Source: CAZBEL01 sp964628055
GTDB lineage: Bacteria; Fidelibacterota; Marinisomatia; Marinisomatales; TCS56
DNA: 61,317 bases
Assembly: GCA_964628055.1 (NCBI GenBank)
Contig: CAZVNL010000012.1
Coordinates: 1 to 61,317, forward strand
Direction: 5' to 3'
In this document: positions 28,044 to 36,847 of the stretch, piece after piece
Layout: every line of letters starts with the position of its first letter
Numbering within the stretch: the first letter of the stretch is position 1
The notes under the pieces: model-generated
Seen by the model: the letters and a program-made list of their open reading frames with translations, nothing else
What the model was told of the DNA's origin: nothing
The model's database searches: none
Program-made: the position numbers and the translations under genes

Positions 28044-28070
28044 TCTTTATCCTGCGAGGTAGGATAAAGA
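28044..28070. repeat. Perfect 10-bp inverted repeat after the symporter gene
   Basis: TCTTTATCCT-GCGAGGT-AGGATAAAGA lies 9 bp beyond the symporter stop. On the minus strand it is followed by TAAGCTGGTTTT, so it is a stem-loop with only a weak U-tract: a possible terminator of the GH57-GlgP-symporter operon or an mRNA 3'-end stabiliser. Confidence 0.5.
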
Positions 28071-28078
28071 ACGGCAGG

Positions 28079-29869
28079 TTATTCCACTTTTACCTCGGTA
28101 GATAAATGCTTATACCAAAAATGATATAGGCCCAGGGAGAGGAGTCCAAGAACAACGAGTAAGGTGGTCAAGTGCTGCCATTGTTTCATGATAATCATCA
28201 TCCCGGTGAGAAAAAGAACCACTTGCCAGGGAACGGCAAAGAAGGTAGAGATGATATCGCGGCGGTTTTCTTTCTGGATTGCCTGAAGTTCCTTGGGCTT
28301 AACTGCACGGCGTATGGAGCCCCAAAAACCAAAGGGCCTGGTCACTTTGTAAAAGTGTTCCAGGACGTCCTTGTCGGTAGCAGGTGTGAAATAAGTGCCC
28401 AGGATACAGCCTAGCAACGAGCTTCCGCCGGCGATGAGGAAAGACAGGTATTCAGGAATATTCGCCGGTCCGAACGCGCGGGTAAGTATCGCTGCGACCA
28501 TGCCCGCCACCGTCCCGATGGCAAAGCCGTAACCGTTAAAGCGCCACCAGTACCAGCGCAAGAGTTGAGGAATGAACAGCCCCGAACCTATCCCCATGGT
28601 GATCCAACCCCAGATATCGTTGATGTTAGTAATGGTGTAACTCAACAATAGGGCTAATAAAACGATGACGACGGAGGCCACCCGGCTGTGGCGCATCAAG
28701 GACTTCTCGCTCGCTTTGGGGTTCAGATAAGTCTGATATAAATCTTTCACCCAGTAGGCCGCACCGGCATTCACCGTAGAGTCAAAAGTGGACATGGCAG
28801 CCGCCATGAGACCGGCTACCAAAAGCCCTTTAACGCCTGTAGGGACGTAGGTAGAAATGACCACGGGTAAAACCAGTTCAGGATCAGCAATGACCCGACC
28901 GGTAGTCACGCCATAATAGACACCCAACAGGGCAAACGAGGCAATCAGCGGCCAGCGAAAGGAGAGTAAAAAGGTCCAGAAGAGTGACAAGAGACCCGCT
29001 TCGCGATCGTTCCTGGCCGCAAAATAACGCTGAATCATGTAGCCCCCGGTCCCACTACTTCCCTCTAAGGTCACCTTGAATAGATAAAACATGATGGCGA
29101 TCCCAAAGAGATTGTATTTGGCATATTCCCCGGGCATTTCCATGGTGGCCGGGGGGAAGATTCGAGCCCACTCTGCCATGCTCGTCTTGATGGTTTGAAA
29201 GCCGCCATTAAGTAAGGGAACAGAAACCAAAAATTCCTCTGGAAGGCGAACCTTAATAAAAGCCAATACACAAAGAAAGATAATGGTGCAAAAAATCAAC
29301 ACGCCCTGGAAAACATCCGTCCAAACGACCCCATAAAGACCACTAGCGACCGTATAAATCATGGCCAAAACGATCATCAACAAGGCCGCCAAACGGGGAT
29401 TGATGCCCAGAAATTCCCCGACAAATTTTCCGGCTCCCACCGCAAAGTAGGTAATCATAGCAATAGTCATGATGATGGCCGCCAAGGCGCTGATGATGCG
29501 GGCCAAGTCCCCTTCCCGTCCTTTTCCAAAGCGAAAATGCATCCACTCCGCCAGAGTCATGACCTGAGCACGGCGATTCCATTTTCCCATAAAAATCATC
29601 AGGAAAGCCATTATCAAGGTCACCCCACCGCGAATCTCAATGAAGAACCCTTTGGTACCTAAAGCATAAATGAAAGCGGTGTTGATCATGGTGCCCGCCA
29701 CATCCGTATTGGAGGCCATACCGGAAGCCCCTAACACCCACCAGGGCAAATTCCGGCTGCCTAAAAAGTAAGATTCAATATCCTTGGAAGCCTTGCGCTG
29801 AAGCAAGAGACCAACGATCACGATGGATGCAAGGTAAATACCGACAATGATGTAATCGATGAGTTCCAT
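28079..29869 (-). CDS. Sodium:solute symporter (SSS family)
   Basis: 596 residues with about 13 membrane helices. The SSS hallmarks are visible: YFLGSRNLPWWVLGASGMASN near residue 35, a sodium-site region around GLYGVVWTDVFQG and the late GLMAAAMSTFDSTVNAGAAYWVKDLY. The family moves sugars, amino acids, vitamins or nucleosides with sodium across the inner membrane. Its ATG overlaps the phosphorylase stop by one base (TAATG), so it is translationally coupled to two cytoplasmic maltodextrin enzymes. A sugar or maltooligosaccharide substrate is therefore likely, though inferred from context only. Confidence 0.87.
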   Translation of the reverse strand: MELIDYIIVGIYLASIVIVGLLLQRKASKDIESYFLGSRNLPWWVLGASGMASNTDVAGTMINTAFIYALGTKGFFIEIRGGVTLIMAFLMIFMGKWNRRAQVMTLAEWMHFRFGKGREGDLARIISALAAIIMTIAMITYFAVGAGKFVGEFLGINPRLAALLMIVLAMIYTVASGLYGVVWTDVFQGVLIFCTIIFLCVLAFIKVRLPEEFLVSVPLLNGGFQTIKTSMAEWARIFPPATMEMPGEYAKYNLFGIAIMFYLFKVTLEGSSGTGGYMIQRYFAARNDREAGLLSLFWTFLLSFRWPLIASFALLGVYYGVTTGRVIADPELVLPVVISTYVPTGVKGLLVAGLMAAAMSTFDSTVNAGAAYWVKDLYQTYLNPKASEKSLMRHSRVASVVIVLLALLLSYTITNINDIWGWITMGIGSGLFIPQLLRWYWWRFNGYGFAIGTVAGMVAAILTRAFGPANIPEYLSFLIAGGSSLLGCILGTYFTPATDKDVLEHFYKVTRPFGFWGSIRRAVKPKELQAIQKENRRDIISTFFAVPWQVVLFLTGMMIIMKQWQHLTTLLVVLGLLSLGLYHFWYKHLSTEVKVE

Positions 29870-31551
29870 TAACGCCCGCCCTCTTTTGTGGAGCCGCGAA
29901 GGTTATCCTGTTGATAATAAAGTGCGTTGTATTCTTCTACCATGCGACAGGCAGTAAACCGGACGCCGGTCTTAATGGATTCCCGCATTAACGTCATCCA
30001 TTTTTCGGGGTGGTCGTAATAGGTGGGAATTACTTTGGATTCCAGCAACTGGTAGAGTTCTTCAGCGTCTTGCTGATCATCGAGGAAGTCATTATCTCCA
30101 AATGACCATCCATTAATTCCTTCCCGGCAGCCTTCAGCCCACCACCCGTCCCGAACAGAAAGGCTTGGTATCCCGTTTAACGCGGCTTTCATGCCACTGG
30201 TGCCAGAAGCTTCTTTGAAACGCACAGGAGTATTCAACCACACATCCACCCCGGACGTAATCAGGCGGCCGAGCCAGATATTATAGTTTTCGAGAAATAT
30301 GATTTTCACCTTGCCGAATAACCGGTTTGCATTTTGAACAATTTCGTGGAGAATTTTTTTTCCATTTTCGTCCCGGGGATGAGCCTTACCGGCAAAGATG
30401 ATCTGAATTCTTTTCTGTCCTAACTCCACCAGGCGTTTCAGATCGGTAAAAATCAGGTTGGCCCGTTTGTACCCGGCGGCCCGTCGGGCAAAACCAATGG
30501 TCAAAACCTCCATGGATAACGCTTTTTGCGTTTGGGAGTTGGCATACCCCAGGAGAAAATGTTTCTGAGAGTCATGGGCCGCCCGCAGGTCCTCATCCGG
30601 TATCGTATCTATTTCCAGCAAACGCTCCGGATCCGTCCGCCATCCAGGGAGCACCTGATCAAAAAGCTCCCGGAAAGCCTTACCAATCCAGCGGGAGTGC
30701 TGCACCCCGTTGGTTACGTAACCGATTTCAAACTGGGGAAACATCTTCTGAGCCACCTCGCGATGTAACCGAGATACTCCGTTGACCGCCCGGCTAAGGT
30801 ATAAGGCAAGCTCCGTCATGTGAAGGCGGCTGTTGCGGACTAAATTAGGCAAGGGCAGTGTTTTAGGAACCATACTATCCAATAACCTCTCACACCTCTT
30901 AATAGAGAAATGATCATGACCCGCAGGGACTGGTGTGTGCGTGGTGAAAATACAGCGTTTCCGGACGTCCTCGACTCGGTTGCCGTACCGCTCCAATAAA
31001 CGCAAGGTTAAAAAAGCACAATGCCCTTCATTGAGGTGGTAAGTCTCAATCTCCTGCAATCCCAACTGCTCTAATAACAGAACTCCACCAAACCCTAAAA
31101 TCGCTTCCTGAAGAATTCGGTGGTCTTTATCCCCGGAGTACAGTCTAAGGGTAATGATACGATCTTCGTGGATATTTTCCTCAACATCGGTATCCAGTAA
31201 AAAGATGGGGATCTCGTGCCCGGTGGCCCCACGGTGTAGGTATTTCCAGGCATGAATCCACACCTGGCGACCGCGCAGGGGAAGTTGCAGCGTGAGGGGA
31301 ATTTTCTCTAATAACGGGTCTGGATCAAACCGCGGGTAAGTTTCGGTTTGGACCCCCTCCTCATCAATCCGCTGCTTGAAGTAGCCCTCCTTGTAAAGGA
31401 GTGTCACGGCACACATGGGTAATTCTAAATCTGCCGCCGCCCGAAGGTGATCCCCAGCCAGAACACCCAACCCGCCACTATAGGTGGGTAGGTTGGAAGA
31501 GATGCCTATTTCAGCGCTGAAATAGGCAATGGTAATGGCCCCGGATTTCAC
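29869..31551 (-). CDS. glgP: Alpha-glucan phosphorylase (GT35, short type)
   Basis: 560 residues, shorter than the roughly 800-850 of classic GlgP but normal for the TIGR02094-type phosphorylases of thermophiles and many anaerobes. The N-terminus has AYFSAEIGISSNLPTYSGGLG; the active-site block is FAGKAHPRDENGKK (387-399). The PLP-binding lysine is Lys 455 in EASGTSGMKAALNG (447-460). It releases glucose-1-phosphate from maltooligosaccharides in the cytoplasm. The gene overlaps GH57 upstream by 4 nt and the symporter downstream by 1 nt, so this is a tight catabolic operon. Confidence 0.94.
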   Translation of the reverse strand: MKSGAITIAYFSAEIGISSNLPTYSGGLGVLAGDHLRAAADLELPMCAVTLLYKEGYFKQRIDEEGVQTETYPRFDPDPLLEKIPLTLQLPLRGRQVWIHAWKYLHRGATGHEIPIFLLDTDVEENIHEDRIITLRLYSGDKDHRILQEAILGFGGVLLLEQLGLQEIETYHLNEGHCAFLTLRLLERYGNRVEDVRKRCIFTTHTPVPAGHDHFSIKRCERLLDSMVPKTLPLPNLVRNSRLHMTELALYLSRAVNGVSRLHREVAQKMFPQFEIGYVTNGVQHSRWIGKAFRELFDQVLPGWRTDPERLLEIDTIPDEDLRAAHDSQKHFLLGYANSQTQKALSMEVLTIGFARRAAGYKRANLIFTDLKRLVELGQKRIQIIFAGKAHPRDENGKKILHEIVQNANRLFGKVKIIFLENYNIWLGRLITSGVDVWLNTPVRFKEASGTSGMKAALNGIPSLSVRDGWWAEGCREGINGWSFGDNDFLDDQQDAEELYQLLESKVIPTYYDHPEKWMTLMRESIKTGVRFTACRMVEEYNALYYQQDNLRGSTKEGGR

Positions 31552-33635
31552 TGTAGCGCTACCAGGAGAGTAAAGGTTAATCGATAGACTTCCTTAGGCC
31601 GCAAAGTTAACAACCAATGGGGCATGACGACAGAACTCTGATAAATCTTCTCGAACCCCGCCTCGCTCTTGGACACTGTTTCGACGGGAAATCTCCAAAC
31701 ATCCGTAGGGTGCAGGAAACTTACCGTTACCTTGAAACCGTCCCAAGCATCTACCAGGGCTATTTTTTCTAGGCCCTTTGAATGCCCGATGGCGTCCAAA
31801 TACTTGCGGGTTGGTACCTGGCCGTCGATTTCGTAATAACGATCGGGTGTGTGACCGCCAAGCAGGGAAAAGTTCAGTTCACAACCGTATATACTTTGAA
31901 AACTTGTGTTTCCTTCATTACTGATTTCAAGTTTAATACGCAATTTTTTGTGAGTAAGGTGCAATTTTTTCTGTATACTAACAGGGTTTCCATTAACCTC
32001 CCCATGACCAACCAGGGTGAAGGGATCAGCCTCCGTCCGTTCAAACTTTTTGGAGATGAGATTCCCCTGTTCGGGGAACTCCTGGCGGACCTGGTTCAAA
32101 TGAACTCCGGGGGGTAGAAAGTGATCCATGAGCATCCAACGGGGCGCATGATCGAAATGCAGATAAGCTTCCAACCCAGGTTCTTTGGAAACGTTGATGC
32201 TATGAATGGACCCTTTCATCGCCGAGGAAATTTCGGCCTCCTTCACTTCCCGGTGGTAGCTCTCCCGGTAACGGCTCATGGTGTTAACCAAGTTGAAATT
32301 CTTGGAGAGAATATCAAACTCCCGAATGCACCCTCCAATCTCGCCAACAATAATCTTAATGGTTTCCGATTGCAGGCTATACTCCATAGCGCCATCCCCA
32401 TCGATGTCAGCGGCAATTGTGACCAGCGGCCCCATTCGATCCAGCGCTCGCTCCGCTTTCAGTAAGTGAGTATAAACAGCATGACGCAAGTGGGGTAGAT
32501 ACAACCCTCCAAAAATACCATGCCAGTAAGCGCAATTGCATTGCGCCCGCCAGAGATCGTCCCGGATTACCGCCAATACCTTGTCCGGTTTGGCAGAACT
32601 ATTTTCCATGCGGTGAAGTCTCCGGGAGATGCTTAGCATTCGTTTCTGCATCCAGTTGGATTCTTCATAGATACTTTGAAAATTGCGCCAGATGCCACCT
32701 CGAATAAAGGAACGGATTTGTTCCCACTCGCCATTGACTTTCAACGAGCGTGCAAAATCAGCGAAACGTTCACCACTTTCGGCCGGGAGGGTCCACGCTC
32801 CCATCTCAAAATAACTGGTTGACGGTAAATACACCCTACCCCGGGGTGGATGCTGGGAGTGGTAAGCACTAAACGTCGTTGTCTTGATGGTGTCAGCGTG
32901 TTCCTCTAACAGAGTAAACATGCGTTCCAACCAGGCCGATTTACCGTAACACCGCTCATAGGTGCCTGGCCAAACGCCAAACTTCTCCCCGTCGTCCACC
33001 ATCACAATGACCTGATCCCCCTCCTCGGTGGCTTTTTCCTGTAAAAAATCAATCACCACCTCCGGTTTTTCAAATGGCATGGCATAACGCAAAGGTTTAT
33101 TAATGGGAAACACACTTACCACATAGCCCTGATCGTCGGTATTGTAATAACCGGCCAATTCTTCAGGAGTTTTACCAGCCGATAGAAAATGGTGGTCATC
33201 CACCGTCAGGTAATCGATTCCTGCTTCCCGAATGGTTTTTGCCAGATGGGGTTCCCACACACGCTCAGTGAGCCAGAGACCGTGAGCATAATAGCTGAAC
33301 TTGGAAGCCAAGTATGACTTCATTTTTCTAATCTGCCCCACCTTGTCCAAGTCGGGAATAACGGCTAAAACAGGTTCATAAAACCCCGCTGCTAGGAGCT
33401 CGATGTTGCCCCGCTCCACCAATTCCTTAACGCGGTCTAAAAAATCAGGATGATGTTCCTCGAGCCATTCTATTAGACAGCCACTGAAATGGATGACAAT
33501 TGCAAGGGTTGGATGGCGTTCCAAAAGGCCGATGAACGGCTCGTAACAGTGTTTAAAAGAATACTCAAATACATGATCAAAATTGCCAATAGGTTGGTGA
33601 TTGTGAACCCCGAAAATAAATTGCACTGATTGCAT
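31548..33635 (-). CDS. GH57 4-alpha-glucanotransferase/alpha-amylase
   Basis: 695 residues, like Thermococcus litoralis 4-alpha-glucanotransferase plus its C-terminal DUF1925/1926-type beta domains. The GH57 motifs are HNHQPIG (11-17), GCLIEWL (52-58), LTERVWEPH (122-130, nucleophile Glu 124) and VMVDDGEKFGVWPGTYE (211-227, acid Asp 214). Numbering agrees closely with Glu123/Asp214 of the archaeal enzyme (from memory). No signal peptide, so cytoplasmic. It would disproportionate maltodextrins into chains that the phosphorylase can degrade. The ATG lies 48 bp after a 69-residue gene. Confidence 0.93.
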   Translation of the reverse strand: MQSVQFIFGVHNHQPIGNFDHVFEYSFKHCYEPFIGLLERHPTLAIVIHFSGCLIEWLEEHHPDFLDRVKELVERGNIELLAAGFYEPVLAVIPDLDKVGQIRKMKSYLASKFSYYAHGLWLTERVWEPHLAKTIREAGIDYLTVDDHHFLSAGKTPEELAGYYNTDDQGYVVSVFPINKPLRYAMPFEKPEVVIDFLQEKATEEGDQVIVMVDDGEKFGVWPGTYERCYGKSAWLERMFTLLEEHADTIKTTTFSAYHSQHPPRGRVYLPSTSYFEMGAWTLPAESGERFADFARSLKVNGEWEQIRSFIRGGIWRNFQSIYEESNWMQKRMLSISRRLHRMENSSAKPDKVLAVIRDDLWRAQCNCAYWHGIFGGLYLPHLRHAVYTHLLKAERALDRMGPLVTIAADIDGDGAMEYSLQSETIKIIVGEIGGCIREFDILSKNFNLVNTMSRYRESYHREVKEAEISSAMKGSIHSINVSKEPGLEAYLHFDHAPRWMLMDHFLPPGVHLNQVRQEFPEQGNLISKKFERTEADPFTLVGHGEVNGNPVSIQKKLHLTHKKLRIKLEISNEGNTSFQSIYGCELNFSLLGGHTPDRYYEIDGQVPTRKYLDAIGHSKGLEKIALVDAWDGFKVTVSFLHPTDVWRFPVETVSKSEAGFEKIYQSSVVMPHWLLTLRPKEVYRLTFTLLVALQ

Positions 33636-33683
33636 CGGTCTTTAAGGGACCTTACAAGAAATAAGGTAGTAAAAAAGGGAACC

Positions 33684-33893
33684 CTATTCTCGCGGTTCGG
33701 ATAATAATCGCTCTAATTCCTGCAACGTCAGTCTTTCCACTGCGCTACTACCGTCAACTCTTTCCCGGTATAGCACAACCTGATCCCCCGTTTGCTGTGC
33801 GACCTTCCATTCCTTTGCACGATATATTACCCGTTCACCAATCGCAACGGTTTTGGTAATTTTTTGTTGTCTGCTTTGTGTTTTTATGTCCAT
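33684..33893 (-). CDS. 69-residue protein heading the GH57 operon, unknown
   Basis: Small, soluble, basic at the N-terminus and acidic at the C-terminus (SAVERLTLQELERLLSEPRE). The middle (VAIGERVIYRAKEWKVAQQTGDQVVLYRERVDG) looks like one SH3-like or KOW-type beta barrel. No family recognised. It is the promoter-proximal gene of the GH57-glgP-symporter operon. The glucan operator begins 31 bp upstream of its ATG, so it should be sugar-regulated. Confidence 0.6.
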   Translation of the reverse strand: MDIKTQSRQQKITKTVAIGERVIYRAKEWKVAQQTGDQVVLYRERVDGSSAVERLTLQELERLLSEPRE

Positions 33894-33924
33894 CCCAATC
33901 TCATTTTAACCCTATATTGGCTTT

Positions 33925-33946
33925 AGTAACTCTATTATGAGTAACT
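33925..33946. promoter_or_regulatory. Glucan-regulon operator, site 1
   Basis: GTAACTC-TATTAT-GAGTAAC (33926-33945), a palindrome with one A/A mismatch, one of three matching sites. It lies 31 bp upstream of the 69-residue gene that opens the GH57-GlgP-symporter operon. Binding by the TrmB-type regulator encoded next door is inference. Confidence 0.7.
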
Positions 33947-34023
33947 AACAATTTGGAACCAATTTCACGAAGATGTCAAGTATTGATTGAGCCCCATCAA
34001 AGCCCTATTGGTCGCTCGTTCTT

Positions 34024-34845
34024 TCAAGCACCTTTGTGGGAGTTGATCAAGGTTTTTAAGGGCAAATCGGGACGACGCATAACGCGCTTGACGATGGGGT
34101 TGGGATCGAAGTTTAATCGCTGACCAGCCAAGGTAATATCCAGAATAATATGATCCGTGGCAATCTCGGTAATCGCCTTGTTACGGGTCCAAATCGCACG
34201 ACTATCAGAACGCTCCTGAGTACTACCCATGATAGACTCCGTATGGTCAATGACCAAAATAACACGCGGATTCCACACCTGAAGAAGCTCTTGCTCCAAT
34301 AGATTGTAGGTAACGGTGACACCGTACTCCTGCTGCAATTTGCAAAAGGAAAAAAGGGTTATTTGTACCCCGCGCGTCTCGGCAGCCGCTAATTCTTTAC
34401 CCAAGGCGATGACTTCCTTCTCCCAGGTGCTAAGAAAAATCTTCTCCTGGGCATTTTTGATGAGCTCTTTCATTTTCAGCACAATGTTGTGGTAGCCGTG
34501 TAGGTGCCAAAAATCGAAAGCTTCTTCGCTCACGGACATATTATTAAGGGCCTCCTCTAAGATCGTAATCCGTTCCGTATGGATATGATCCAAGTGTTCA
34601 ATGAGTGAAGCCGGAGCAATGGGGAAATAACGGGTCGGAGACTCACCAATGGAGTTGACCAGCCCCTTGGTCTTCAACTGATTCAACACCGAATAGACCG
34701 CCGAACGGGGTATGCCTGCCTGGATACTGATTTCGTACCCAGTAGAAGGATTCTGCTTTAATAAAGCCGTATAGGCTTTGGCAGCATTTCCTGATAGCCC
34801 AAACTCCTGCAGCACCTCAATGATCGTTTTTTCTTCAACACTCAT
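34024..34845 (-). CDS. TrmB-family sugar-sensing transcriptional regulator
   Basis: 273 residues. The N-terminal winged helix (LQEFGLSGNAAKAYTALLKQ, then helix-turn-helix at about 36-60: YEISIQAGIPRSAVYSVLNQL) is the TrmB family fold. A linker and coiled segment (HTERITILEEALNNMS) follow. The C-terminal domain (YHNIVLKMKELIKNAQEKIFLSTWE) is a phospholipase-D-like, TrmB-type effector region with no HKD catalytic motif. Family members bind maltose, trehalose or glucose. It sits between the two glucan operons, divergent from the GH13 operon, so it is the obvious local regulator; whether it represses or activates is not visible. Confidence 0.88.
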   Translation of the reverse strand: MSVEEKTIIEVLQEFGLSGNAAKAYTALLKQNPSTGYEISIQAGIPRSAVYSVLNQLKTKGLVNSIGESPTRYFPIAPASLIEHLDHIHTERITILEEALNNMSVSEEAFDFWHLHGYHNIVLKMKELIKNAQEKIFLSTWEKEVIALGKELAAAETRGVQITLFSFCKLQQEYGVTVTYNLLEQELLQVWNPRVILVIDHTESIMGSTQERSDSRAIWTRNKAITEIATDHIILDITLAGQRLNFDPNPIVKRVMRRPDLPLKTLINSHKGA

Positions 34846-34935
34846 TTTTTCCGCAACCTGTTTTATATTGCTTTACAGACACTGTTTATAATAATTCCTT
34901 TGGGGAATGACACGAAACCTCCTAATATTCCTACC

Positions 34936-34955
34936 GTAACTCAGTTATGAGTCAC
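34936..34955. promoter_or_regulatory. Glucan-regulon operator, site 2
   Basis: GTAACTC-AGTTAT-GAGTCAC in the divergent interval between the regulator gene (90 bp from its start) and the GH13-TonB operon (44 bp from its TTG start). It matches sites 1 and 3 in both arms and in the TAT of the spacer, so it could control both directions, including autoregulation. Confidence 0.75.
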
Positions 34956-34999
34956 CAAATTAATTCTGTTTTCAGCCATTTCCAAACTGGAAACCATTA

Positions 35000-36847
35000 T
35001 TGAAACTAATTCTTGGGTTCGTCGCATTCCTCAATTTGGGGCTGGGCTCCAGTTCACCGGACTGGGCCAAGGACGCCATCTGGTATCAAATCTTCCCCGA
35101 GCGATTCTATAACGGTGATCACCAGAATGACCCCACCAAGGAGAGCCTCCGGGGAACCTGGCCCTGGGAGAACCAGGTTGGTTGGCAAATCTCACCTTGG
35201 ACATCGGACTGGTACAAAATGCAGCCCTGGGAACTGAAAAACGGCCATAAGTTCAACTACCAAGCCCAAATCCGACGCTACGGCGGCGACTTATCAGGCA
35301 TCATTGCGAAGTTAGATTACTTACAAGACTTGGGGATAAATGCCATTTACCTAAACCCCGTTTTCGATTCTCCCTCCAGCCATAAGTATGGGGCTACCTA
35401 TTACCATCACATTGACCGGCACTTCGGGCCCGATCCCGAAAGGGATTCACGTATCATCTCGGAAGAGGATCCCAACGATCCCTCCACCTGGCAGTGGACG
35501 TCAGCCGACAGCCTATTCCTACAATTGATCGCCGAAGTTCATCGACGGGGAATGCACCTTATCATTGACGGAGTGTTTAACCATGTGGGGCTGACTTTCT
35601 GGGCTTTCCAGGACGTCATTAAAACCCGGCAGGATAGCCCCTATTACTCCTGGTTTAACATACAGGGTTCCGGCCTGGGCGACCGGTCTTATTTAAACAC
35701 CTACCAGACACTCCCCGACTTCTTCCTCAACCCAGGTGGAAAGCCCTTCCGCTACGCCGCGTATGTGGCCGATCTTCCCGCTTTTCGCCAGGATGAACTT
35801 GGCCCGGTGGAACCGGTACGCGAACACCTACGGGCCATCGTGAAGCGGTGGATGGACCCCAACGGCGACGGCGATCCTTCGGACGGTATCGACGGTTGGC
35901 GAATAGATGTGGCTGAACGGGTTCAGATTGAATTCTGGGACCTTTTCGGTGGCTGGGTTCGAGACCTAAATCCGGAAGCTTTCATTACCGGAGAAGTCTG
36001 GTGGGAAGATTGGTGGCAAAACAAACAGTTTAACGCCGCCCCCTGGCTAACAAAGAACCGCTTTGATAGCGTGATGAACTACCGCTTCGGCGACGCCATG
36101 TTCCGCTTTTTCATCGACGACCAACAACAAATCAAAGCTTCCCAATTAGATGCTTTATTACAGAAAATCCGTAGCGATTATCCCCCGGAAAAAGCCTACC
36201 TGCTCCAGAATTGCCTGGACAGCCACGACATGGAACGCTTAGCCTCCGCAGTGGTCAATCCTGACCGCTGGATGGATCATGCCAATAACCTTCAATACAA
36301 CCGGGAGTTTGATGTCCGGAAACCCAACACCGCCGAACGCACGATCCAAAAAACTATCTTGGCTTTCCAATTCACTTACCCGGGCGCTCCGTATATTTAC
36401 TATGGCGATGAGGTTGGTATGTGGGGAGCCGATGATCCCGATTGTCGCAAACCGATGGTATGGCAGGAATTCACCTACGAACCGGAAAAAACCCATCCCT
36501 GCGATTACCTGCCAGACTGCGATTACACCCGTCCCGCCGATAGTGTCGCAGTGGATAAAAACCTCTTTCTCTATTACCAAAATTTGATCAAGTTACGGAA
36601 TACTTACCGTTCCCTGAATAGGGGGAATTACCGTACAATTCTCGTGGATAATGAAAAAGGGATTTTCGCTTTCGAACGTCAATTAGGTAATGAAACCATT
36701 CGCGCTGTTTTCAATGGGTCCAAGGAAGATCATCCCTTTCCAAAATCCATCCTGGAGAACAACATCAACCAGTGGCGACCCCTGTTAACACCCAATGTCC
36801 CCGACACCCTTCATGCTAAATCGGCACAAATATTTATTAACCGTTAG
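35000..36847 (+). CDS. Exported GH13 hydrolase (alpha-amylase/neopullulanase-like), first in TonB operon
   Basis: 615 residues, TTG start; a signal-like N-terminus (MKLILGFVAFLNLGLGSSS) suggests periplasmic location. The GH13 motifs are IIDGVFNHVG (188-197), DGWRIDVAE (298-306, nucleophile Asp 303), TGEVWW (330-335, Glu 332) and LDSHD (406-410, Asp 410), followed by FPERFYNGD-type insert B-domain features such as YGATYYHHID. No CBM and no T9SS tail. It should cut maltooligosaccharides brought in by the receptor encoded downstream. The glucan operator lies 44 bp upstream, and the next gene overlaps its 3' end. Confidence 0.9.
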   Translation: MKLILGFVAFLNLGLGSSSPDWAKDAIWYQIFPERFYNGDHQNDPTKESLRGTWPWENQVGWQISPWTSDWYKMQPWELKNGHKFNYQAQIRRYGGDLSGIIAKLDYLQDLGINAIYLNPVFDSPSSHKYGATYYHHIDRHFGPDPERDSRIISEEDPNDPSTWQWTSADSLFLQLIAEVHRRGMHLIIDGVFNHVGLTFWAFQDVIKTRQDSPYYSWFNIQGSGLGDRSYLNTYQTLPDFFLNPGGKPFRYAAYVADLPAFRQDELGPVEPVREHLRAIVKRWMDPNGDGDPSDGIDGWRIDVAERVQIEFWDLFGGWVRDLNPEAFITGEVWWEDWWQNKQFNAAPWLTKNRFDSVMNYRFGDAMFRFFIDDQQQIKASQLDALLQKIRSDYPPEKAYLLQNCLDSHDMERLASAVVNPDRWMDHANNLQYNREFDVRKPNTAERTIQKTILAFQFTYPGAPYIYYGDEVGMWGADDPDCRKPMVWQEFTYEPEKTHPCDYLPDCDYTRPADSVAVDKNLFLYYQNLIKLRNTYRSLNRGNYRTILVDNEKGIFAFERQLGNETIRAVFNGSKEDHPFPKSILENNINQWRPLLTPNVPDTLHAKSAQIFINR

